Shown here: positions 53,265 to 61,781 of the stretch, piece after piece
How positions within the stretch are numbered: position 1 is the first letter of the stretch
Layout: each line of letters opens with the position of its first letter
Assembly (NCBI GenBank): GCA_020852275.1
Contig: JADZBE010000032.1
Coordinates: 124,001-188,000, forward strand
DNA length: 64,000 nt
Reading direction: 5' to 3'
Origin: Phycisphaerales bacterium
GTDB lineage: Bacteria; Planctomycetota; Phycisphaerae; UBA1845
Program-made: the position numbers and the translations under genes
Notes under the pieces: model-generated
Told to the model about the DNA's origin: nothing
The model's database searches: none
What the model saw: only the letters and a program-made list of their open reading frames with translations

Positions 53265-53294
53265 TTGAAACTCCTGAAAATATGATAGTTTCAA
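53265..53294. promoter_or_regulatory. Perfect inverted repeat TTGAAACT-N14-AGTTTCAA
   Basis: Two perfect 8-bp arms (53265-53272 and 53287-53294) with 14 bases between, AT-rich against the background, 31 bp upstream of the regulator start. The spacing of half-sites (22 bp centre to centre, two helical turns) fits a dimeric winged-helix repressor, so autoregulation is likely. Confidence 0.55.
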
Positions 53295-53396
53295 ATGGTT
53301 CTGAAATCAACAGGACAGCGGGAGGACTTCGCCGCCGGGCCACGGGTGCGGTCATTCAGCAGCCCGTGGTAGATATCGAGCCAGGGCATCGGCACC

Positions 53397-53498
53397 GTCA
53401 CCTCCGCGCAGGCGGGGGTCCAGTTTGCCCCGCAATACGCCTGATTGCCTGCTTCCTCGAAACCACGGTCTGGATTCCCGCTTGCGCGGGAATGACGA
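53397..53498. repeat. Composite dRS3-like inverted-repeat element, copy 5
   Basis: Left hairpin CGTCACCTCCGCGCAGGCGG/GGGTCCAG and right hairpin TCTGGATTCCCGCTTGCGCG/GGAATGACG with about 45 bp between. It lies between the GbsR-like regulator and the stop of the glycosyltransferase gene. Confidence 0.8.
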
Positions 53499-53521
53499 GT
53501 GTCGCCATTCGCCACGGACAG

Positions 53522-55144
53522 TTAGGGCTTCGCGCAGACGCCGAGGAGCTCGCCGTCCGCGCAGCGCTCCCGGGGAATCTCCGCGTCGCGCCACCGGGCA
53601 AGCAGGTCCGTCGGCGACGGCAGATACCACCGCCAGCCGGCGTCGTCGAAGAGCACGATGCAGACCCGTGCTTCCTGTGCCTGCTGGCGCAGGGCGGACA
53701 ACTCCGCTTCGATGTGGGGATTGCGCTCTCCCGAGACGGAATCCTGAAGGACCGGCAGGAGCGCCGCCGGTTTTCCCAGCCAGAGATAAAGGACATCCGG
53801 CACGTTGCTGACATACCGGACGGAGCCCTCCACGATGCGGAGGCGCGCCAGCAGAGGCGATTCTCGCCACGCCTTTCCCGCAAGCCCCTGGCCGTCTTGC
53901 CGCGTCAGGTTCACGTGCAGCCCGGTGCGAACGGCGGAAGCGACGATCCATGCGGACAGCAGAAGCAGCGGTATTCGGCGCGCCAGGCCTGCCGGCGCCG
54001 CGTTGCCTGTCTGCCATCGAATGACGCACGCGCGGACGGCGAGGGTGATCGTCAGGAACAGGACCGGCATCAACATGCGGTCGTCAAAATCAATGGCGGC
54101 GTCCGCGAGCGTGCGCGCGCCGGCAAGCAACGCCAGATAACAGACCAGAAACAAGAGCACCGCCGCCTCCGGTCGGGGCACGACCCCCTTTCCCGTCAGG
54201 CGGAGGCCCTTTCGGTGGCGAACGAAAACGACCAGCAGCACAAGGACGATCACAAGCAGAGGCAGGCGCACGGTCAATGCGTGCAGGATGCCCGCGGGAA
54301 GCTCCCACGGGACGACCCACCCCCACAGCGAGGCCACAAACTGCTGCGCATTTCGCCAGTCCGGCGGATGGAAATGCAATGATCGTCCGGCGGGCGTCCC
54401 CTGGGCATCACCCCTCCAGAGCATCCAAAGCGCCATGGGCATCCCTGATGCCAAGCCCACGCACAACGCCCGGCGCACGCGGATGCCCTTCGGAACATTC
54501 CCCTGCGCGCGCGCGGCCACCAGAACGACCGCGGTAGCGATGAGCGCCAACCCCACGAATCGCGTCAGCAGCGCCGCGGCACAGAGCGCGACCAGCAGCC
54601 CATGTTGTTGCAAACCGGGCTTAGGCGCAGTTCTGGTGAGGAGGAGAAGGGCCGCCAGAACGGTCATCATGAAAAGCGGTTCCGACAACGCCAGACTGTG
54701 CAGCCGAAGGAGCATCGGACAGCATGAAAGCGCCAGCGCGCCCACGAAGGGCGCCCCGCCGGCGCCCGGCGCAACCGCCCGAATCAGCCGAGCGCCAAGA
54801 AAAACATTCATTCCCCACAGGCACACATGGACCCCACGTGCCGCCATCAGCGGATCGGTCCGCGTTGCCCATGACGTCAGTGCCAACAGGAGCGGATAGA
54901 GTGGCGGGAAGCGCGTCAACGGGATCCAGTCGCCGGTTGCGGAGAGGCCCTGCAATCCATGGCCCGCCAGCAACCGCCGCGCGGCGGCAAGGTACTGCAC
55001 GGAATCCGGATACACGCCTACGCCGTCCGGGATGCACACGAGCATCGCGGCCGCGCTGGCCATCGAAACCGCGACCACGGCGGCGTCCCAGCCGAACAGG
55101 CGTCGGAATGTCGGCACGCACACCGATTCGTCAGTCACCCGCAT
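53522..55144 (-). CDS. Multi-spanning GT39/PMT-like glycosyltransferase
   Basis: A 540-residue membrane protein with about ten or more transmembrane helices and a C-terminal periplasmic part of about 130 residues. Near the N-terminus, YPDSVQYLAAARRLLAGHG (the acidic loop after helix 1) and DWIPLTRFPPLYPLLLALTSW match the first loop of dolichyl/undecaprenyl-phosphate sugar transferases (GT39, GT83, ArnT), where the Asp acts as base. ALALSCCPMLLRLHSLALSEPLFM is the usual second motif region. It probably moves a sugar from a polyprenyl carrier to protein or lipid outside the membrane. Acceptor unknown. Confidence 0.78.
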   Translation of the reverse strand: MRVTDESVCVPTFRRLFGWDAAVVAVSMASAAAMLVCIPDGVGVYPDSVQYLAAARRLLAGHGLQGLSATGDWIPLTRFPPLYPLLLALTSWATRTDPLMAARGVHVCLWGMNVFLGARLIRAVAPGAGGAPFVGALALSCCPMLLRLHSLALSEPLFMMTVLAALLLLTRTAPKPGLQQHGLLVALCAAALLTRFVGLALIATAVVLVAARAQGNVPKGIRVRRALCVGLASGMPMALWMLWRGDAQGTPAGRSLHFHPPDWRNAQQFVASLWGWVVPWELPAGILHALTVRLPLLVIVLVLLVVFVRHRKGLRLTGKGVVPRPEAAVLLFLVCYLALLAGARTLADAAIDFDDRMLMPVLFLTITLAVRACVIRWQTGNAAPAGLARRIPLLLLSAWIVASAVRTGLHVNLTRQDGQGLAGKAWRESPLLARLRIVEGSVRYVSNVPDVLYLWLGKPAALLPVLQDSVSGERNPHIEAELSALRQQAQEARVCIVLFDDAGWRWYLPSPTDLLARWRDAEIPRERCADGELLGVCAKP

Positions 55145-55251
55145 TCACTAGATTCTTCCCGACGCGGCCCCCAGCGCCAAACCCGTTCGTTCAGCGTCTT
55201 CCGGGAGGCCGGAAGTCATCCTATCCACACCCTTACCTGCAGGAGTCCATC

Positions 55252-55301
55252 AACCCCCCTCCCTTTCAACAAGAGGGCGTGGGAGGGTGGTTCTTTGCAG
55301 C
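55252..55301. repeat. Long imperfect hairpin (ACCCCCCTCCC/GGGAGGGTGGT)
   Basis: Arms ACCCCCCTCCC and GGGAGGGTGGT with a loop TTTCAACAAGAGGGCGT, followed by TCTTTG. It lies between the convergent ends of two genes' neighbours (glycosyltransferase start and lipoprotein stop). It is not an intrinsic terminator by the T-run rule. Confidence 0.5.
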
Positions 55302-55355
55302 GCCCCCCCCTCTCGCGTCGTCGCCTCAAACGGGCGAGGAGGACTGGACTGGCTG

Positions 55356-56474
55356 CTACTCCGCCTTGTGTGAACGCAAGAACTTGGCGCAGTCGCGTTC
55401 CAATGTCTCTACCGGGGCTCCGAACGCGGCTTCAAGCAACGCCAGTTCCTCCGCCCCGGTCGGGAGGGTGTCCGGCTTCCGTGCGCGGATCGAGCACAGA
55501 TATTGGGTGAACTGCTCCGCGTGTTCAGCCTGCAGAAAACACACGACTGCCCAGCTCTGCGCGTAAAGTCCTGCAATGTCAGCGCGCGAGCGATCTCCCA
55601 CCCTGCCGGGAGCGGAGACGAAATCCCGCAGCGGGAGGGGTCCGATGCACGCGGAGTCATCAGGTTTGGCGGCTGGGTCGTCCGCGGCCTCCGCGGCGCA
55701 AGCGGAGCGCAAGTCGGCCAGGCGATTCCCATTGATGCGCGCCGCGATCCCGCCGGACACATTCTGAGGAACCTCAAAGAGGCACGCCAGCCCCTCGACC
55801 AGCCACGTGGGGTTCACCGCGCCGCCGGCGTGAACGCCGAGATTGAAGAGGCACTGGTGCGCCGCCTCGTGCATTAACGCCACGCGGTTGGCCTGGTCGA
55901 CGAAGGCGTCGCGCTGCGTCTGCCAGACGTCGATCTGGCGTTGAAGCTGCTGCACCTGCGTCGAGCCTCCGTTGCGCCCCTCGTTGCGCAGCGCCAGCAT
56001 CTGCGCCCTTGCGCCTTCGATCTGACGGCTGATGTCGGCCACATCGGGCCGGTTCAGCGTGTTGTAGAACACCGCGACGTTGTCCTTCGAGTGGTAGAAG
56101 CCCGCGGTCACGTCCGCGCTCTCGCCGCGCGTCCGGGCAAAGGCCGCGTACTCCTCGTATGAATCGAAGAAGAGCACCTCCAGCGGAATCGCGCGCCGCG
56201 CCGGGTCCACCAGACCCCGCGCGTCGGCGAACTTCATGACGGCTTCGTAAGTGCGGTCGAGCCGGTTCACCAGCCCGCGAAGCACCGTGGTCGAAGTGTT
56301 GTGCGAGACGACGAAGTGATCCGTGCGATGCACGCGGAAGGGACCGCCGGCCACGCCCAGCCGCACGTGCGGCGCCGGCGGCGGCGGCCCCGTCCCCGGC
56401 GGCGCAGCGCCATTCTGCCGGCAGCCGACGCCCGCAATCCACACGGCGAAGATAGTCAACAAGCCGGACGACAT
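55356..56474 (-). CDS. DUF1570-type lipoprotein with HExxH-like motif
   Basis: A 372-residue exported protein. ATG 56474 begins a lipoprotein signal (MSSGLLTIFAVWIAGVGC, lipobox AGVGC). Residues 45-150 contain VHRTDHFVVSHNTSTTVLRGLVNRLDRTYEAVMKFADARG and LEVLFFDSYEEYAAFAR, as in DUF1570. ANRVALMHEAAHQCLFNLG gives HEAAHQ, a gluzincin-like zinc motif, followed by PTWLVEGLACLFE. The distance and acid residue suit a peptidase, but activity is unproven. An ATG at 56495 gives a longer start. It follows the epimerase gene closely (40 bp), in the same direction. Confidence 0.8.
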   Translation of the reverse strand: MSSGLLTIFAVWIAGVGCRQNGAAPPGTGPPPPAPHVRLGVAGGPFRVHRTDHFVVSHNTSTTVLRGLVNRLDRTYEAVMKFADARGLVDPARRAIPLEVLFFDSYEEYAAFARTRGESADVTAGFYHSKDNVAVFYNTLNRPDVADISRQIEGARAQMLALRNEGRNGGSTQVQQLQRQIDVWQTQRDAFVDQANRVALMHEAAHQCLFNLGVHAGGAVNPTWLVEGLACLFEVPQNVSGGIAARINGNRLADLRSACAAEAADDPAAKPDDSACIGPLPLRDFVSAPGRVGDRSRADIAGLYAQSWAVVCFLQAEHAEQFTQYLCSIRARKPDTLPTGAEELALLEAAFGAPVETLERDCAKFLRSHKAE

Positions 56475-56513
56475 GGCCGCATGATACCCTTGCATGCGAA
56501 GATGAGCAGTCGC

Positions 56514-57473
56514 TCACCGCCGCTTCCCAAGCTGATGCTCGAGCGCGGAGGCCAGCGATCCGTAGCCGAACTCGAATCCATGTTCTACCAGCCGCATCGG
56601 ACGGGCGCGAAGACTGGAGAGCAGCAGCGCATCCGCCAACTCTCCAAAAACCAGGCGCGCGGCGAAAGCCGGCATGGGCATGACGGTCGGTCGGTGCAGC
56701 GCGGCGCCGAGGATTTTGGTGAACTGCAAGTTCGTGACAGGATGCGGGCTGACGAGGTTCACCGGTCCGCTCAGCGCGTCGTGCCGCAGACAGAACTCGA
56801 TGGCGGCGACAAGGTCGTCAAGGTCGATCCAGCTCATCCATTGCCGCCCCGATCCGACGCTCCCGCCCATGCCCAACCGGAACGGCGTCAGCATCTTCTT
56901 CATCGCGCCGCCCGCGGCGCTGAGCACCATGCCGATGCGCCCGCTGACCACGCGGATGCCGTGCTGCGCAGCCGCCTGCGTCGCGGATTCCCACGCGGCG
57001 CAGACATCCGCGAGGAACCCCCGGCCCGCGCCCATTTCCTCCGTCGCCCATTCGTCGCCGCGATCACCATAGAAGCCCACGGCCGACGCGCTGAACAGCA
57101 CCTTGGGCGGACGCGCGCATCGCGCGAGCGCGCCGCACAGCAGCGTCGTTCCGTTGACGCGCGAATCGCGGATGCGCGCCTTGCGCCGCGCGGTCCATCG
57201 ACCGGCGGCAATGTTCTCGCCGGCCAGATGCACGACCGCGTCCAGCCCTTCCAGCAGAGTCGAATCGAGCCGGCCTGCGTCCGGCTGCCACGGGATCCGG
57301 CCCTCATCCGGCGGGCGGAGGATCCGATCCTGGCCGGGCTGCGGCGAGGTGATGCCGGGCGCGGCGCGCGGGTCCGCGCGCACCAGCCGCAGCACCGTGT
57401 GCCCCTTCCGCGCGAGATGTTCCACGAGCGCGCCACCGACCAACCCGCTCGCGCCGCTGACGGCGATGTGCAT
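56514..57473 (-). CDS. TIGR01777-family epimerase (extended SDR)
   Basis: A 319-residue NAD(P)-binding protein. MHIAVSGASGLVGGALVEHLARKGH is the Rossmann start with GxxGxxG. VVHLAGENIAAGRWTARRKARIRDSR near 86-111 is the family signature. SASAVGFYGDRGDE carries the catalytic Ser-Tyr equivalent, then GMVLSAAGGAMKKMLTPFRLGMGGSVGSGRQWMSWIDLDDL and a DUF1731 C-terminus. Substrate is unknown for the family (E. coli YfcH). An upstream spacer of 498 bp carries TTCA-loop hairpins. Confidence 0.9.
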   Translation of the reverse strand: MHIAVSGASGLVGGALVEHLARKGHTVLRLVRADPRAAPGITSPQPGQDRILRPPDEGRIPWQPDAGRLDSTLLEGLDAVVHLAGENIAAGRWTARRKARIRDSRVNGTTLLCGALARCARPPKVLFSASAVGFYGDRGDEWATEEMGAGRGFLADVCAAWESATQAAAQHGIRVVSGRIGMVLSAAGGAMKKMLTPFRLGMGGSVGSGRQWMSWIDLDDLVAAIEFCLRHDALSGPVNLVSPHPVTNLQFTKILGAALHRPTVMPMPAFAARLVFGELADALLLSSLRARPMRLVEHGFEFGYGSLASALEHQLGKRR

Positions 57474-57672
57474 GATCCGATTACCTCCGAAGGGGTCGCG
57501 CCTCGGACGACCAGGTGCAAATCCGTGTTGGCCTCATTCTATTGGGTTTCCACCAGCCCGGCAGCCAGCCGCGTTACCTTGGCGGGTGTTGAAGTGATCA
57601 CGTCGCGGATTCGGCGAAGCCGTGCGGCAGAGTGTTCATCCCTGGCGTACCAACCCGCACCGATTCAAACGG

Positions 57673-57860
57673 GTCGGCTTCAGCCGGCCGGTCCTTGCCC
57701 CCCGCTTCAGCGGGGGGCTAAAGAAGCAGAATCAGGCAAGCCGGCTTCAGCCGGACTTTCAGCTTCGCGGCAAGCCCGGCTGAAGCCGGCTCACACCATC
57801 TTGTGCGCCGGAACCCCACCGACTCAAGTCGGTGGCAAAAGCACGTCGGCTGAAGCCGAC
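57673..57860. repeat. Cluster of TTCA/TGAA-loop hairpins (family E)
   Basis: At least six inverted repeats in a 188-bp stretch. These include CCCCCCGC-TTCA-GCGGGGGG (57698-57717, perfect), CCGGC-TTCA-GCCGG near 57741, GCCCGGC-TGAA-GCCGGC near 57774, CCACCGAC-TCAA-GTCGGTGG (57816-57835, perfect) and GTCGGC-TGAA-GCCGAC (57845-57860, perfect). No gene was seen between 57474 and 57971. Confidence 0.88.
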
Positions 57861-57971
57861 CCGAGCACCGCCTCCCAGCTTTTTCAGCCGCCCAAGCCCG
57901 TAGCATCAGCGATGCGAGCTGGCGCATTCAGCCGAGCGGATAATCGGATTCGGTCGCGCGAGTCATCGCAT

Positions 57972-58715
57972 TCAACCGTGCGCGTGAGCATGAGCGCTCG
58001 CCAGCGCCGGCGGGCGCTCGGGTTCATTGCGCAGCTCATCCGAGACGATCCTCCCATCGCGCAGCGTGATGATCCGGTCGCACCGCTGCGCGACTTCCGG
58101 CTCGTGCGTGACCATGAGGATCGTCACGCCCTGATCGTGCAGGCGGTCGAAGATGGCGAGAATGGCCTCGCCGGTGGCCGTGTCGAGGTTTCCCGTCGGC
58201 TCGTCGGCGAGCAGGATGAGCGGCTCGTTGATCAACGCGCGGGCGATGGCTACGCGCTGCTGCTGCCCGCCGGACAATTCGACCGGGCGGTGCTGCCCGC
58301 GGTCGGCCAGTCCGACCAGTTCGATCGCGGCGGCGGCGCGCGCCCGGCGCTGCGCCGGCGAGACCCCCTGGTAAAAGAGCGGGACCTCCAGGTTCTCCAG
58401 CACGGTCAGCGCGGGGATGAGATTGAAGTTCTGAAACACAAAGCCGATCTTCTGCCCGCGCACGTCTGAAAGGTCGTCGTCGCTCATGCTGGACACGTCG
58501 ATGTCGCCCAGCAGGTAGCGACCGTCCGTGGGGCGGTCGAGGCAGCCGATGATGTTCATCAGCGTGCTCTTGCCCGAGCCGCTCTGCCCGCAGACGGCCA
58601 CGGACTGCCCGGCGATGAAGTCCAGGTCCACGCCGCGCAGCGCCTCCACGCACACCGCCGTGCCGGGCAGGCCATACACTTTCTTCAGAGATTCAACGCG
58701 AGCGACGATGGACAT
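57972..58715 (-). CDS. ABC transporter ATPase, MacB/LolD type
   Basis: A 247-residue ABC ATPase. [24 protein letters not shown], Walker [24 protein letters not shown], the MacB/LolD family stretch [26 protein letters not shown], signature [19 protein letters not shown], Walker [19 protein letters not shown] and the H-loop [22 protein letters not shown] are all intact. The partner should be a MacB-type permease, which is not adjacent (the next 256 bp hold only repeats). It follows the HlyD-like gene by 120 bp in the same direction. ATG 58715 was chosen over one at 58799. Confidence 0.93.
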   Translation of the reverse strand: MSIVARVESLKKVYGLPGTAVCVEALRGVDLDFIAGQSVAVCGQSGSGKSTLMNIIGCLDRPTDGRYLLGDIDVSSMSDDDLSDVRGQKIGFVFQNFNLIPALTVLENLEVPLFYQGVSPAQRRARAAAAIELVGLADRGQHRPVELSGGQQQRVAIARALINEPLILLADEPTGNLDTATGEAILAIFDRLHDQGVTILMVTHEPEVAQRCDRIITLRDGRIVSDELRNEPERPPALASAHAHAHG

Positions 58716-58835
58716 GAATGCAGATGGTTCCGGTTCAGGCCGGCCCTGGCAAGCCGGCAGGGACGGCACGAAAAGTTTTGAAAGCTCGATGATTGGCACG
58801 TCCTTGCGGACGCAGCGCTGCGACCGCGCCGCGTG

Positions 58836-60710
58836 TCACCCGGAGGAAGGCCTCGGCCGGTCAGCGCCGCCGCCCGGTGTCGGACTGCCGCCCGCGCCGC
58901 CTGCGGGCTGACCTTCGCGCGAAGGCGCGCCTGCGGGGCGCGGACGATCGCCCTCACCGGGACGTCCACCCGAGGGAGCGGGCGGACCGGCTCCAGGCTG
59001 CGCGGGCGCGCCGCCGCCGGGCTGTCCGGGCGGACTCCCGCCGGGCCGACCCGCCCCAGAAGGAGGCGCTCCGCCGCGCCCGGACTTTCCGCCCGTCGCC
59101 GAGGGCGGACCCGCCATGCCCGGTCCACCGGGTCGTTCACCGCCCATGCCTCCGTTTTCCCCGCGCCCCGCTCCCGCAGGCGCCTCGGGCAACATGCGGA
59201 GCTGATCGTCATTCACCGCCAGCAGCACCTGCCCACCTTCGCTGATGCCGTCGAGAATCTGCACCCACTCCGTGTTGGAGGCTCCGACGCGAACCGCCGC
59301 CGGCGCCACTTTCCGCCCGTCCGTGGCGAACACAAAGCTCTTGCCGCCCTTGCCGAAGACCGACTGAACGGGAACGGCCACCGCGCCTTCGACCTGGTTG
59401 ACCATGATCTCCGCCACGGCGGTGACGCCGGGCTTCAGCAGCGTGGGCGTTTCATCCAGTTCGATGCGGACCTCATACTCCTTGAGGTCGGGGTTGAGCC
59501 AGCGGTTCTGCGACTCGGCGAGCGTGCCGATCTTGCTGACGTGACCTTGGAAGGACTGGTTGGGTAGACCCTCCACCTGCACCCGGGCCGGAAGCTCCGT
59601 TTTCAGCAGGTTCATCTTCGACTCATGCACGCGCAGCAGGACGTTCATCCGCGTGGTGTCCACGATGGTCATCAGCGTCTGACGCTCGAACACCTCCGCG
59701 CCTTCCTTGACCTGGTCCTCGCTGGACATGAAGCGCCCGGACGACGTGGCCGAGTAAACGACCAGTCCGGGTCCCGGCGCGACGATGCGGCATTTCTCCT
59801 GCTGCTTAAGCAGTTGGGTCAGTTTCTTCTGGGTCAGTTCCAGCTCCTTCTGCCGACCGTCCAGCGCCGCCTGCTTGCCCTCCTCGGCGGCCTTGGCGTT
59901 CTTGCCGACGCGTTCCAGTTCGCTCTGGGCTTCCTCCAGCGCGGACTTCTTTGACTTGAGGTCCACCTCGTGCGTGTACTTGACCAGCAGCTCCTTCGCG
60001 CGAACGGCCTTGTCCAGCGCCCATTCCGACTTACTCAGTTCGAACTCATCCTGACGGTACTCGGTCGAGGTGATGTACTTGCGATCGAAGAGGTCTTTGG
60101 AGGCTTCAAACGTCTCCTTGCTGCGCGCCAGCGCCATCTTGGCTTCCTCGATCGCCACGTCGGCGTCTTTTTCGGCGAGAGGCCAGTCGCCCTCGATGTA
60201 CTTGGTCAGCTCGATGGCCGCCACGTCCACCTTCAACTGGGCCTGGGCGATGTCGCTTAGGTTCTGATCTTTCTGAATGTCCAGGTCGCTCTGCGCGGTT
60301 TTGACCGACGTCTTCGCAGAGGTTTCCTTCAGCTCTTCCTGGCGGATCTGGTCTTCAATCTGATTGCTCGCCAGGCGGACCAGCTCGTCGCCGCCCTGCA
60401 CCATGCTGCCTTCGGGAATCAGGAAGATGATCGTGCTGCGCCCTTCCAGCTCGCACTTGACCTCCGTCGAGTTGGCCGCGGTCAGCTCGCCTTTCTCCTG
60501 AAGCGTGACGGCGAAACTGTGCCGCTCGACGCGGTGCGCCAGAATGTCCTCTTTCGTCGCGACGCTGCGGCCAAACAACGACCAGAACGCCACGACGCCG
60601 CCCCCCGCGGCTACGACCGCCAGCAGCAGGTAGGGCGTGGACAGGCCTCGGCGAAAGGGCCTGGTGTCACGGGTGGCGGGTGCAAATGCCAATGCTGGTG
60701 AGTGTTCCAT
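58836..60710 (-). CDS. HlyD/MacA-type periplasmic adaptor with Gly/Pro-rich tail
   Basis: A 624-residue membrane-fusion protein. An N-terminal helix (PYLLLAVVAAGGGVVAFWSLF) anchors it. The barrel-sandwich start FAVTLQEKGELTAANSTEVKCELEG is split by a long helical hairpin (about 115-330, Lys/Glu/Gln/Ala-rich coiled coil). CRIVAPGPGLVVYS returns, then a beta-barrel (TPTLLKPGVTAVAEIMVN) and membrane-proximal domain (VQSVFGKGGKSFVFATDGRK). From about residue 510 the C-terminus is 110 residues of Gly, Pro, Ala, Ser and Arg, unusual for MacA homologues. ATG 60710. It forms a tripartite-like exporter with the ABC ATPase. Confidence 0.9.
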   Translation of the reverse strand: MEHSPALAFAPATRDTRPFRRGLSTPYLLLAVVAAGGGVVAFWSLFGRSVATKEDILAHRVERHSFAVTLQEKGELTAANSTEVKCELEGRSTIIFLIPEGSMVQGGDELVRLASNQIEDQIRQEELKETSAKTSVKTAQSDLDIQKDQNLSDIAQAQLKVDVAAIELTKYIEGDWPLAEKDADVAIEEAKMALARSKETFEASKDLFDRKYITSTEYRQDEFELSKSEWALDKAVRAKELLVKYTHEVDLKSKKSALEEAQSELERVGKNAKAAEEGKQAALDGRQKELELTQKKLTQLLKQQEKCRIVAPGPGLVVYSATSSGRFMSSEDQVKEGAEVFERQTLMTIVDTTRMNVLLRVHESKMNLLKTELPARVQVEGLPNQSFQGHVSKIGTLAESQNRWLNPDLKEYEVRIELDETPTLLKPGVTAVAEIMVNQVEGAVAVPVQSVFGKGGKSFVFATDGRKVAPAAVRVGASNTEWVQILDGISEGGQVLLAVNDDQLRMLPEAPAGAGRGENGGMGGERPGGPGMAGPPSATGGKSGRGGAPPSGAGRPGGSPPGQPGGGAPAQPGAGPPAPSGGRPGEGDRPRPAGAPSREGQPAGGAGGSPTPGGGADRPRPSSG

Positions 60711-60972
60711 GGTCTCTGTTCTTTCCTGCTGCCCGCTCGCGTCCGGCCTGTGCCACGGGCGGTGGTACCTGCATAAACTTCTGCCAAGGGCGGTTTCATT
60801 CCGCAACGAGCCAGCGCGAGAGTACGGTGACCGGGCCGGCCAAGGCAATTGCACGAGGAGCGCCGACAATTTCGTGCAGCCCGGCTTCCCCCGGGGGAGT
60901 TGCTGCACGCCGCTGCGATCCGACCCGTCGCACCCTCCCTCGCGCGACCCGCGTCGGATTCCGGGTTGCCGC

Positions 60973-61509
60973 CTATGTCGGCTTCCAGGGGACATCGGGG
61001 ACGCCGGCCGCGGCGTTGGCCTGTCGTGCCAAGGCGAACAGCAGGTCACTGAGGCGGTTCAGGTACACCAGGGAGTGACCCCCGAGCGGCGTGTCGGCGT
61101 TCAACGTCACGACGGCACGCTCCGCCCGGCGGGAGATAGTCCGCGCCAGGTGCAGCCGCGAGGCCAACTCGCTTCCTCCCGGAAGGATGAACTGGCGCAT
61201 CGGCGCCACGGACGCGCACGCCTCGTCGATCCACCGCTCCAGCCGCTCGACATCCGCCGCGCCGAGCCGCGGGGACTTGCCCTCGAGGTCCGGGTCCGCC
61301 AGTTCCGATCCGAGGACGAACAGATCGCTTTGCAACTGCCGCAGGAGCGAGGCCAGAAGTTCCGCCGCGCCGGTCGCGGCCAAGCCGATGGCCGCGTTGG
61401 TTTCATCAACGTCTCCATACGCGGCGACGCGCGCGTCGTCCTTCGACGTTCGCCGCCCTCCGAACAACGAGGTCTGTCCGGCGTCGCCGGTGCGCGTGTA
61501 GAGCTTCAT
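60973..61509 (-). CDS. pduO: Cob(I)yrinic acid a,c-diamide adenosyltransferase, PduO type
   Basis: A 178-residue ATP:cob(I)alamin adenosyltransferase that makes adenosylcobalamin. The N-terminal ATP-binding TRTGDAGQTSLFGGRRTSKDD is near 5-25. VAAYGDVDETNAAIGLA and FILPGGSELASRLHLARTISRRAERAVVTL follow, then the C-terminal VYLNRLSDLLFALARQAN with the key Arg and Asn. Family length is 175-190. The context does not show cobalamin-dependent enzymes; it is a lone salvage gene. Confidence 0.93.
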   Translation of the reverse strand: MKLYTRTGDAGQTSLFGGRRTSKDDARVAAYGDVDETNAAIGLAATGAAELLASLLRQLQSDLFVLGSELADPDLEGKSPRLGAADVERLERWIDEACASVAPMRQFILPGGSELASRLHLARTISRRAERAVVTLNADTPLGGHSLVYLNRLSDLLFALARQANAAAGVPDVPWKPT

Positions 61510-61719
61510 GCTTGCGGCATCCTCAGCGCCCGGGTCCACCTTTGGACAAGCAGAAACACAGAAAGTGCTGCCCCATAACCTCGCCGCGTGCCCGGTTTGA
61601 CTGTGTCTGAAGACCCCACGCGTCCGCGGCCGTGGACCTGCGTCACCGGCCAAGGGTCAATCATGCTGCGTTCCCAGCTCGGGTTGAAGGCGAGTCGCCT
61701 TCCCTCCGACCCGGAAAGC

Positions 61720-61745
61720 GGGCGTAGCCCGCCCTACGCGCAGCG
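61720..61745. repeat. Hairpin repeat (GCGGGC-GTA-GCCCGC)
   Basis: Arms GCGGGC and GCCCGC around GTA, followed by CCTACGCGCAGCG. It is a short REP-like unit in the 272-bp gap before the cobalamin adenosyltransferase start. The gap otherwise shows no gene. Confidence 0.55.
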
Positions 61746-61781
61746 CGACTCGCGTTGGATCCCGCAGCGCGATCACAATCC

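Noticed and set aside
52695..53294. Start of the GbsR-type gene at 53294
   Set aside because: The first 20 residues (MKLSYFQEFQRFSFFSGVDL) are not like the family, and the DNA there is a perfect palindrome; the ATG at 53234 has a good ribosome site.
55221..55229. CTATCCACA, a one-mismatch DnaA box
   Set aside because: It is a single isolated site between unrelated genes, so it is expected by chance in 64 kb.
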